Assembly (NCBI RefSeq): GCF_029029505.1
Contig: NZ_JAKJSD010000014.1
Location: 47,514 to 111,513 of the forward strand
DNA: 64,000 bases
DNA from: Ancylomarina sp. DW003
GTDB taxonomy: Bacteria > Bacteroidota > Bacteroidia > Bacteroidales > Marinifilaceae
Reading direction: 5' to 3'
Of this stretch, positions 8,053 through 15,600 are shown one piece after another. Each line of letters opens with the position of its first letter. The first letter of the stretch is position 1. The translations under genes and the position numbers were made by a program. The notes beneath the pieces are model-generated. The model saw only the letters and a program-made list of their open reading frames with translations. It was not told where the DNA came from and made no database searches.

Positions 8053-8607
8053 TTGAACGCTTTGAAAATACTCAAACGAAATTATAAGTGGTACGCTATA
8101 TATACTCGATCAAGATCGGAAAAAAAGTTATATACTGAACTTTTAGAAAAAGGTGTTGAATGTTATTTGCCCCTTAAGAAAGAGATGCGAGTTTGGAGCG
8201 ATCGAAAAAAATGGGTTGAAAGTCCGTTGTTTACTTCCTATGTTTTTGTTAGAGTAAGTGAACGTGAATACTACGATGCGATAAGTTCTACTTGGGCTGT
8301 TCGATATGTTTGTTTTGGTGGGGTTGCTGTACCTATTCCTGATTCTCAAATTGAATCGTTAAAACTTTTTCTTGAGGATACGAAACGAAATGTTGAGTTA
8401 ACTCCAAGAAGCTTGAGAAAGGGGGATCACTTAGAAGTTACAATTGGGCCCTTAAAGGGAGTTAGAGGAGAACTGTTGCAATTACGAGGCAAGAATCGCA
8501 TAGTACTTCGATTTGTTAGTTTAGGTTGTTGTGTACATGCCGATATTTCTATGGAAGAAGTGAAGCGTCTGTCAGTTCCAATTGATTTAAAGTACATCGA
8601 AAGTTAA
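8053..8607 (+). CDS. upxY: UpxY family capsule transcription antiterminator (NusG-like)
   Basis: A 184-residue NusG paralogue. The NGN domain has the characteristic WYAIYTRSRSEKKLYTEL start and the CYLPLKKEMRVWSDRKKWVESPLFTSYVFV segment. A KOW domain follows at about 117-150 (LRKGDHLEVTIGPLKGVRGEL). In Bacteroides, UpxY proteins are the first gene of a capsule operon and prevent early termination of that operon. There is no ATG in frame: the frame opens at 8023 and the only plausible starts are TTG 8053 or TTG 8062, so translation may be deliberately weak. No UpxZ-like inhibitor gene follows. Confidence 0.92.
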   Translation: MNALKILKRNYKWYAIYTRSRSEKKLYTELLEKGVECYLPLKKEMRVWSDRKKWVESPLFTSYVFVRVSEREYYDAISSTWAVRYVCFGGVAVPIPDSQIESLKLFLEDTKRNVELTPRSLRKGDHLEVTIGPLKGVRGELLQLRGKNRIVLRFVSLGCCVHADISMEEVKRLSVPIDLKYIES

Positions 8608-8842
8608 TTTGATTTTTTTTGTTTTTAAAAGAAAACAAAGCTGGAACAAGCCTTGTTCCACTATGGATCATACTTGGATAAAGCCAAAGGTGATAAAAGG
8701 AGATTAAAGTTATAATCAAAAGAACCTATCGAATAAAATAGAAACTCACCATCTACTATTTCTCTTACCTGAAGAATAAATCTTCATGAATTTTGTGGCT
8801 CAATTTGAGCTTGTTTGATTTTACTTATATGTAGATACAACG
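8608..8842 (+). promoter_or_regulatory. Hairpin-rich spacer between upxY and the next gene
   Basis: Three short perfect stems are visible: TGGAACAA-gcc-TTGTTCCA (8642-8660), TGAAGA-ataaa-TCTTCA (8770-8786) and GCTCAA-t-TTGAGC (8798-8810). None is followed by a T run. They may be pause or attenuation elements for the antiterminator. Confidence 0.4.
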
Positions 8843-9451
8843 ATGGCAAGTATAAAAGATAAATTATTGTCAGGGCTTGTAGGACCTGTGATCATTTCTC
8901 ATCGCTATGGTAAAACTTATATTCGAAGCAAACCTAGCAAAGTGAAAAATCCTCGAACACCTGGACAGATAAATCAGCGTGGTAAATTTAAGGCAGCAAC
9001 ACAGTTTGTTAGTCGTAATCTAGATACATTGATACGACCTTATTGGAATCCAGAGGGAAGAAGAAACTCTATGAGTGGTCAGAATTTGTTTTGCAAGCTC
9101 AATACTCATGCTTTTAATTCTGATGGGGATCCTGATATTACTAAGTTGAAGTTTACAACGGGAAATTTGGGAGAGATAAACAACTTGAGGTTAGAGATGG
9201 TTGACGAAACCATTATTCGTTTTATCTGGGATAATAATTCTCGAGATAAAAAAACCAGTGAAACTAATCAATTCAAAATGTTCGGAATGAATTTAGATCT
9301 TGTAGTTCACGAATTACCTTGTGATGTAACAAGGAAACATGAATTCTTTTTACTGGATTTGAAGCAGTATACTTTTTCATATTTATTCTGTTTCTTTTGG
9401 AACCCTAGCTTGCAATTAGCATCGAAAAGTGAATGGATTGATTGTACCTAA
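8843..9451 (+). CDS. DUF6266 family protein, function unknown
   Basis: A 202-residue protein. Its N-terminus has the pattern of DUF6266 proteins of Bacteroidota: a short MASIKDKLLSGLVGPVI start, a YIRSKPSKVKNPRTPGQINQ segment (the conserved R-x-x-P-x-x-x-xNPxTPxQ motif), then a basic helix and LIRPYWNP. No signal peptide or membrane helix is seen. The family has no known function; members often occur in several copies per genome. The C-terminal part (about 150-202) is aromatic-rich and ends abruptly, so a shortened C-terminus is possible. Its position between upxY and the sugar genes suggests an insertion into the locus or a role in polymer control. Confidence 0.7.
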   Translation: MASIKDKLLSGLVGPVIISHRYGKTYIRSKPSKVKNPRTPGQINQRGKFKAATQFVSRNLDTLIRPYWNPEGRRNSMSGQNLFCKLNTHAFNSDGDPDITKLKFTTGNLGEINNLRLEMVDETIIRFIWDNNSRDKKTSETNQFKMFGMNLDLVVHELPCDVTRKHEFFLLDLKQYTFSYLFCFFWNPSLQLASKSEWIDCT

Positions 9452-9521
9452 AATGAAAGTAAGTTTTGATCAAAAACGATGAGAGAGATAAATGATATCA
9501 AACTATTAACGGATACTTACC

Positions 9522-9893
9522 ATGGAGAAAAATTCATATATAGAAGAAATAAATAAGTTAGTTGAGGTTGGAAATTACATTTATAAACAATTAGGACATG
9601 GATGTAAGGAAAGTATTTATAAAGAAGTTCTGGAATTGGAATTGGAATTAAGGAACATTCCGTATACACGAACAAAATTTGAGAGTCATAAAAGATTTAC
9701 TGGAAAAGAAAAATTCCTGTGTTTTGATAAAATATTCGTGGGCTTAGATACTCATTCATTTTTGTCAGAGGAACAAGAAAATACGTTTATGAATAGTTTG
9801 AGAGATGTCAAGGCTCCGATTGGAGTATTGTTCAACTTTGGATATAAAAATATGCAGTATATAAAAGTTGGTGGACAATGTGTTTTGCAATAA
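9522..9893 (+). CDS. GxxExxY family protein
   Basis: A 123-residue protein of the GxxExxY family. It has a YIYKQLGHGCKESIYKEVLE segment holding the signature G-CK-E-SI-Y, then ELELRNIPYTR and a final GVLFNFG strand, all at the usual positions. The middle, which in most members holds the predicted nuclease-like strand with a D-x-x-V-x-x-ELK pattern, is poorly conserved here (FVGLDTHSFLSEEQEN), so the putative catalytic lysine is not visible. The family is of unknown function, related by fold prediction to PD-(D/E)XK proteins, and is common beside Bacteroidota capsule genes. Confidence 0.75.
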   Translation: MEKNSYIEEINKLVEVGNYIYKQLGHGCKESIYKEVLELELELRNIPYTRTKFESHKRFTGKEKFLCFDKIFVGLDTHSFLSEEQENTFMNSLRDVKAPIGVLFNFGYKNMQYIKVGGQCVLQ

Positions 9894-9938
9894 ATTTTAA
9901 AACTAAAAATTTGACTGTTTTATTTAAATAGAAAAGAT

Positions 9939-10226
9939 ATGAAAGAAATTCAAGACGTGAAGATGAAAATTCTTCAATACATTCTGGAAGCGACTTCTTC
10001 AATTGAAAATGACATTAAGGATAATACTTTACTTTTTGATGAAGGCTTGTTTGATTCAATGGGCTTATTATTTCTTATTGATTTTATAAGAGATGAGTTT
10101 AAAGTTGAAACTAAGGATGATGAATTAGTTGTTGAAAATTTTTCTTCGATAAATAGCATTGCAGCTTTTATCCTAAATAAACTTGAATTAAAAGAGCCTA
10201 AAAAAATGATCATTATACATAAATAA
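9939..10226 (+). CDS. Acyl carrier protein
   Basis: A 95-residue, helical, acidic protein with the phosphopantetheine attachment motif FDSMGLL (Ser40) after LLFDEGL and a second helix FLIDFIRDEF. This is a dedicated carrier protein rather than the housekeeping AcpP, whose motif is DSLD. It stops one base before the AsnB-like gene, showing translational coupling. It is the first gene of a four-gene set with an amidotransferase, an NAD-synthetase-like protein and an AMP-forming ligase. That set suggests an activated acyl or aminoacyl group is built on the carrier and moved to the glycan. Confidence 0.85.
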   Translation: MKEIQDVKMKILQYILEATSSIENDIKDNTLLFDEGLFDSMGLLFLIDFIRDEFKVETKDDELVVENFSSINSIAAFILNKLELKEPKKMIIIHK

Positions 10227-10227
10227 T

Positions 10228-12183
10228 ATGTGCGGTATAGCTGGCTTTTATCCATGTTTCGAAAGGGAAAAATCTGTGAAAGTTTTAAGGAGTATGTTGA
10301 CTCGTATAAAACACAGAGGTCCAGATCAAAGTGGTATTCTATTAACCAATAACATTGGTTTAGGGAGTGTTCGTTTAAGTATCTTAGATCTTGATAATGG
10401 ACGCATGCCCTTGTCTAACGAAGATGATTCTAAATGGATTGTTTTTAATGGAGAGATATTTAATCATCTTGAATTAAGAAAGGATCTTGAAACGAAAGGG
10501 CATATTTTTAAAACGACAACTGATACTGAAGTTGTTTTGCATTTGTATGAAGAATATGGGGTTGATTCATTGAGTAAGTTAAATGGACAGTTTGCTATTG
10601 CAATATGGGATACATTAAAGAAAGAGTTATTCCTTGCAAGAGATAGAGTTGGAATAAGACCTTTATTCTATTCAAAAGTAAATGATGGACTTGTGTTCGC
10701 TTCAGAAATGAAAGCGTTATTTGAACATCCAAAGATTGAAGCTCAAATTTCATCTTTGGCTTTAGCACAAATTTTTACTTTTTGGACAACATTATCACCA
10801 CAAACAATTTTTAAGGGAATTTTAGAGGTTCAACCCGGTCATTATATTTTGGCAAATTCAAAAGAGATCGTTGAGAAGAAATATTGGGAATTGCCTCTTT
10901 GTAAACAAAATGAATATCGAAATATAACTATGAACGAAGCAGTCGAAGAATTTCGCGAGCTTTTTTCAGATGCTGTTAAGATAAGATTGCGGGCAGATGT
11001 TCCGGTTGGAGCTTACTTGAGTGGAGGTCTTGATTCTAGTATCACAACTTCATTTATCAAAAAAAATAAACAAGAACGCTTACAAACATTTTCTTTAGGA
11101 TTCACCGATAAGGAATTTGATGAATCTGATTTTCAAAATGAGGCTGTTGAATATTTTCAAACAAATCACAATAGTATAACGTGTGAGGACAATGATATAG
11201 CAAATATATTTTCGAATATTATTTGGCATTTAGAAACACCTATATTAAGAAGTTCACCGTCTCCAATGGCTATGTTGTCTAATTTGGTTAGAAAGAATGA
11301 TATAAAAGTTGTAATAACAGGAGAAGGTGCTGATGAATTATTGGGAGGATACAACATTTTTAAGGAAGCTTTAATTAGACAATTTTGGGCTAAAGACCCT
11401 AAATCCAAATTTCGCCCTTTATTATTGAAGCGATTATATCCCTATATGTCACAATTGAATGGAACACGACCTTTAAATCTATTTTTCTCTTACAAACTAA
11501 CCGAAACAGATTCATTTTTGTACTCTCATTTATTAAGATGGAACAACACATCCCGAATTAAAAAATATCTTTCTGATGATATAAAGAATGAGTTAAATGG
11601 TTACAAACCTATTGATGACTTAGAAAAAAAAATAGGCGATAAATTTAAGGATGTTGATTTACTGTTGCGAGCACAATGGCTCGAAATTAATTTGTTTATG
11701 TCAGGTTATTTATTGTCATCTCAAGGAGATAGAATGGCAATGGCAAATTCAGTAGAAGGCAGATATCCATTTTTAGACCATCGGGTGATTGAATTTTGTA
11801 TGAAACTACCTTCGGATTATAAAATTAAGTTCTTGAATGAAAAAGTGTTACTAAAAAAAATGATGGTGGGGGAATTACCAAAAACAATTCTAAACAGACC
11901 TAAGCAAGCTTATAGATCTCCAACTATAAATAATTTGAATTCAGCTTACATCAAAAATATGATATCGGAAAAATCAATAACATCAACAGGTATTTTTAAT
12001 TACGAAATGGTTAAAAAGCTTGCATGCAAATTGGAATCCAATAATAATATATCGGAAGTAGATAAAATGGCTTATATGGGAATTTTATCAACTCAAATTT
12101 TAGATGATTTATTTGTTAAAAAACATAGAATCGATTTAAAAGAATCTGATTTGATTGATTGTAAATTAACCCTATTGAATTAA
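10228..12183 (+). CDS. asnB: Asparagine synthetase B-type glutamine amidotransferase
   Basis: A 651-residue two-domain enzyme. The N-terminal class II glutaminase domain starts MCGIAGFY, with Cys2 as nucleophile, and contains HRGPDQSG and NGEIFNH. The C-terminal synthetase domain has the PP-loop SGGLDSS at about 265-271 and a GEGADELLGGY motif. Members in polysaccharide loci often amidate uronic acids or carrier-bound acids rather than making free asparagine. A UDP-HexNAc dehydrogenase later in this locus would supply a uronic acid, so formation of a uronamide is one possibility. Modification of an ACP-bound acid is the other, given its neighbours. Confidence 0.88.
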   Translation: MCGIAGFYPCFEREKSVKVLRSMLTRIKHRGPDQSGILLTNNIGLGSVRLSILDLDNGRMPLSNEDDSKWIVFNGEIFNHLELRKDLETKGHIFKTTTDTEVVLHLYEEYGVDSLSKLNGQFAIAIWDTLKKELFLARDRVGIRPLFYSKVNDGLVFASEMKALFEHPKIEAQISSLALAQIFTFWTTLSPQTIFKGILEVQPGHYILANSKEIVEKKYWELPLCKQNEYRNITMNEAVEEFRELFSDAVKIRLRADVPVGAYLSGGLDSSITTSFIKKNKQERLQTFSLGFTDKEFDESDFQNEAVEYFQTNHNSITCEDNDIANIFSNIIWHLETPILRSSPSPMAMLSNLVRKNDIKVVITGEGADELLGGYNIFKEALIRQFWAKDPKSKFRPLLLKRLYPYMSQLNGTRPLNLFFSYKLTETDSFLYSHLLRWNNTSRIKKYLSDDIKNELNGYKPIDDLEKKIGDKFKDVDLLLRAQWLEINLFMSGYLLSSQGDRMAMANSVEGRYPFLDHRVIEFCMKLPSDYKIKFLNEKVLLKKMMVGELPKTILNRPKQAYRSPTINNLNSAYIKNMISEKSITSTGIFNYEMVKKLACKLESNNNISEVDKMAYMGILSTQILDDLFVKKHRIDLKESDLIDCKLTLLN

Positions 12184-12194
12184 AAAATCTTAAT

Positions 12195-13172
12195 ATGGAA
12201 GAGAGAACTAAATCATTTTCAAAAGAAATATTAAAACTCGAAAATATAGAATTGGTTTGCGATGAAATTTGCCAAAAGCTTCGGTTAAATATTAAAACAG
12301 AACTAAAACGTAGAGGAGCAATTGTAGGTATTAGTGGTGGTATTGATTCATCTGTTGTTCTCGCTCTTGCTACTCGTGCCTTGGGTAAAGAGAATGTAGT
12401 TGGAATTTTGTTGCCAGAAAGGGATTCAAGTCCTGATAGTTTGATGCTTGCACAGAAATTAGCTCATAAATTTGGCGTTAAAACTTTTGTTGAAGACATT
12501 TCTCAAGCTCTTGAAGGATTTGGTTGTTATAAACGCAGAGATGAGGCAGTAACCAATGTTTTTCCAGATTTTGATCCTATACAGGATAAAGCGAAGATCG
12601 AAATTAAACAAACGATTTCTCAAAATATACCGAATGTATTTTCATTGACTATTGTTAAACCCAATGGGACTCATATCAGTAGATTATTGCCTTCCAAAGA
12701 ATACTTGCAAATTGTAGCATCTACGAATTTTAAGCAACGTAGCAGAATGTCAATGTTGTACTATTATGCTGAAAGTCTTCATTATTCTGTTGTAGGTACA
12801 CCTAATAAACATGAGGTTGAGCAAGGTTTTTTTGTAAAGTATGGCGATGGTGGAGCGGATGTTATGCCAATAGGACATCTTTATAAAACACAGGTATACC
12901 AACTAGCAGAACATTTAGGAGTTCCTCAAGAAATTATTGATCGAACACCAACAACTGATACATATAGTGCAGAGCAAACTCAGGAAGAATTCTTTTACCA
13001 AATGCCATTTTATGAGATGGATCTTTTATGGTATGCGTGGGAGAATGATTATCAGATAGATGAAGTTGCTATGGTCTTAAATAAAGAGACGAGTGAAATT
13101 CAGAATATCTTCAAAAATTTTGAAAGAAAGAAGAAAACAACAGAATACCTTCGATTACCTCCTATTTTCTAA
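12195..13172 (+). CDS. NAD(+)-synthetase-like ATP-pyrophosphatase (NadE family)
   Basis: A 325-residue protein without a glutaminase domain. The PP-loop is GISGGIDSSVVLALA (about 45-59), the hallmark of N-type ATP pyrophosphatases, followed by LLPERDSSPDSLMLAQKL. NadE makes NAD from deamido-NAD and ammonia, but copies in polysaccharide and natural-product clusters are thought to activate other carboxylates. An insert at about 115-165 (KRRDEAVTNVF, then KAKIEIKQ and IVKPNG) is not typical of housekeeping NadE. It lies 11 bases after the amidotransferase gene and 32 before the ligase gene, so it is in the same operon. Confidence 0.8.
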   Translation: MEERTKSFSKEILKLENIELVCDEICQKLRLNIKTELKRRGAIVGISGGIDSSVVLALATRALGKENVVGILLPERDSSPDSLMLAQKLAHKFGVKTFVEDISQALEGFGCYKRRDEAVTNVFPDFDPIQDKAKIEIKQTISQNIPNVFSLTIVKPNGTHISRLLPSKEYLQIVASTNFKQRSRMSMLYYYAESLHYSVVGTPNKHEVEQGFFVKYGDGGADVMPIGHLYKTQVYQLAEHLGVPQEIIDRTPTTDTYSAEQTQEEFFYQMPFYEMDLLWYAWENDYQIDEVAMVLNKETSEIQNIFKNFERKKKTTEYLRLPPIF

Positions 13173-13204
13173 TTTGATTAATTATTAAGCAATAGTGAAT
13201 TAGT

Positions 13205-14680
13205 ATGAATGTAGTTGATTACCTATTTTTAGAATCGGAGTGCCTCGATAAGGATTTTGTTATCGGGCCTAATGAAACGATAACTTATAAACAGGTTTAT
13301 AAGGATAGTATGATGCTTGCCAGCTATTTAAAAAATCTGGTAGGTGAGAAAGAAGGTATACTATTAGCCTGTGAGAATTCTATTTTTTCTATAGTAGCGT
13401 ATTTGGCTATAATTAAATCTGGTAACTTTTGTATTCCTATTGATCCATTAATTGAGCAAGGTAATTTTGAATATATAGTCAAAACAACTAAAAGTAAATG
13501 TCTTGTCTTTTCGAATAAATTTACCAAAACAATATCTAAATCGATAGATCACCAGATTAATGAAAATGAATTTCACGATATCATAAAGAATCCAGATCTA
13601 GGGATTGCTGGTTTTTCAGATGAATTTGATTCCAATAGGATAGCGGAAATTCTATATACATCAGGATCAACGGGTAAACCTAAGGGGGTAGTTATCAGCC
13701 ATAAGAATATTATCGCAAATACAAATTCAATAATTGGTTATCTGAAATTAAATTCAGATGATATTATGGGAGTTGTTTTGCCCTTTTATTACTGTTATGG
13801 TTTATCATTATTACATACGCACTTAAAAGTTGGAGCTTCTTTAGTTCTGATTAATAATTTCATCTTTTTGCCTACGGTAATAAATAATATTAAGAATTAT
13901 AAATGTACTGGTTTTGCTGGAGTTCCTAGCCATTTCCAAATTTTATTGAAGAAGTCAGAATCTTTCAAGAACACCAATTTTCCTCACTTAAGGTATGTTA
14001 CTCAAGCAGGAGGAAAACTTCATAATAATTTTATAGAGGAGTTTATTAATATTTTTCCAAGTATTGAATTTTTTGTGATGTATGGTCAAACAGAAGCCAC
14101 TGCGCGCTTATCGTATTTGCCTCCTGAGAAGCTAAAAGAAAAGATTGGATCTATAGGGAAACCAATACCTGATGTTTTTTTGAAAGTATTAAATGAGTCT
14201 TGTGAATCTGTAGAAACAGGTGGACTTGGAGAAATAGTAGCAAAGGGCGATAATATAATGCTTGGTTATTACGAGGATGAAGAAGCAACAAAAGCCGTTT
14301 TAAAAAATGGATGGTTGTATACAGGTGATATTGGCTGGATTGATGAGGATGGTTATATTTTTTTAGAGAGCAGAAAAAAAGAAATTATAAAAGTTGGCGG
14401 TAAACGAGTAAGTCCAAAAGAAATTGAAGAGGTTATTGTTTCCGTAAATGAAGTTGTAGACTGTACAATTACTGGCTTTCATGATGATTTGTTAGGCGAG
14501 GCTATTAAAGCAAGTGTCGTTTTAGTAGATGACTGCGAAGAAAAACAAATCAAAAAGCAAATTTTAGAAGAGTGTTATAAAAAGCTTCAAATCTATAAGG
14601 TTCCACAACTAATATGTTTTGAAGAAAAGATACAAGTTAGTTCTTCAGGAAAAAAAATAAAACCTCATTCAATAATATAA
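13205..14680 (+). CDS. AMP-forming acyl/aminoacyl ligase (ANL superfamily)
   Basis: A 491-residue adenylate-forming enzyme. The P-loop motif is LYTSGSTGKPKGVVISH (about 150-166), the core motif VMYGQTEAT (about 295), the YTGDIG motif and the C-terminal hinge/catalytic segment KVGGKRVSPKEIEEV with the final lysine region SSGKKIKP. It would activate a carboxylic acid as an acyl-AMP and load it on CoA or, more likely here, on the dedicated ACP four genes upstream. Substrate cannot be read. It is the last gene of the carrier module before the export genes. Confidence 0.85.
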   Translation: MNVVDYLFLESECLDKDFVIGPNETITYKQVYKDSMMLASYLKNLVGEKEGILLACENSIFSIVAYLAIIKSGNFCIPIDPLIEQGNFEYIVKTTKSKCLVFSNKFTKTISKSIDHQINENEFHDIIKNPDLGIAGFSDEFDSNRIAEILYTSGSTGKPKGVVISHKNIIANTNSIIGYLKLNSDDIMGVVLPFYYCYGLSLLHTHLKVGASLVLINNFIFLPTVINNIKNYKCTGFAGVPSHFQILLKKSESFKNTNFPHLRYVTQAGGKLHNNFIEEFINIFPSIEFFVMYGQTEATARLSYLPPEKLKEKIGSIGKPIPDVFLKVLNESCESVETGGLGEIVAKGDNIMLGYYEDEEATKAVLKNGWLYTGDIGWIDEDGYIFLESRKKEIIKVGGKRVSPKEIEEVIVSVNEVVDCTITGFHDDLLGEAIKASVVLVDDCEEKQIKKQILEECYKKLQIYKVPQLICFEEKIQVSSSGKKIKPHSII

Positions 14681-14742
14681 ATTAGGTGTAAACTTAAAAG
14701 ATTATTGAATAAGGTAAAACTATAAAATCAAACTATACACAT

Positions 14743-15522
14743 ATGAGATTTAATAAATTGATTATTTTTCTTCTCATGCTTTCAGTTGTTTCATGTATAC
14801 CTCAGAAGAAAACAATTTACATGAGAGATGTAAGCGGGAAAAAAGAGTATATAAACCTATATACAAAAGCTATTGAAGTTACTGAAGCATATACTATTCT
14901 GAGGGGGGATTATATTTACATTAGAGTTTTAACTCCTGACGAAGCTGTTGCTAGTCTTTATAATCTTAATGTTGGTCAGATGAATATGAATGGCACGGGA
15001 GACCCAAGTAGTTTAAGATTTCAGAGTTATCAGGTTGGTGATGAAGGTTCGATTGATTTCCCATATGTTGGAGAGGTTAAAGTTACTGGGTTGACTGTAA
15101 AGGAAGTGAAAGCAAAGATGCAAGATATTCTTAAAAAACATATCGATACTTTTACGCTTCAGGTTCAATTGACCAATACACAGTTCACCGTATTGGGAGA
15201 AGTGAATAATCCTGGTCAGTATAATATGAGTAAGGATCAGATTACTGTTTTCGAAGCAATATCGCAAGCTGGAGATTTAACCATCTATGGAAAGAGAAAA
15301 AAAGTGAGAATTGTGAGGCCTTCTAATGAGGGAACAAAAACAATTACTGTAGATCTGACAGATTTAAATCTTATTGATAGCCAGAATTATTTTATCCAGC
15401 CTAATGACTTGATATATGTAGAACCAATTAAAGCCCAGATGTTTGGGTTTGGTGAAACATTCTCTTTGAGTTTAATCACAAGTTTAATAAGCTTTTTCTT
15501 ACTAGCTAATTCATTAAGATAG
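14743..15522 (+). CDS. wza: Outer-membrane polysaccharide export lipoprotein (Wza/OPX family)
   Basis: A 259-residue lipoprotein with lipobox VVSC (Cys18). The Poly_export domain covers about 45-135 (ILRGDYIYIRVLTPDE, then SYQVGDEGSIDFPYVGEVKV). One SLBB repeat follows (QFTVLGEVNNPGQYNM, then EAISQAGDLT and NDLIYVEPIKAQ). A C-terminal hydrophobic stretch (about 236-255) could be the membrane-spanning helix of Wza-type channels. It forms the outer-membrane exit for the polymer together with the Wzc-type kinase that follows 78 bases later. Confidence 0.92.
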   Translation: MRFNKLIIFLLMLSVVSCIPQKKTIYMRDVSGKKEYINLYTKAIEVTEAYTILRGDYIYIRVLTPDEAVASLYNLNVGQMNMNGTGDPSSLRFQSYQVGDEGSIDFPYVGEVKVTGLTVKEVKAKMQDILKKHIDTFTLQVQLTNTQFTVLGEVNNPGQYNMSKDQITVFEAISQAGDLTIYGKRKKVRIVRPSNEGTKTITVDLTDLNLIDSQNYFIQPNDLIYVEPIKAQMFGFGETFSLSLITSLISFFLLANSLR

Positions 15523-15600
15523 TAAGTTCTAATTTTCTCGATAAGCTTATATTTTATTTCAAATCCATTTTATTAATCCTCATATTTATAAACTAAGATT

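Noticed and set aside
9939..14680. Interpretation as part of an exosortase (XrtA/PEP-CTERM) system because of the AsnB and ligase genes
   Set aside because: No exosortase membrane protein and no PEP-CTERM sorting signals are visible in the locus.
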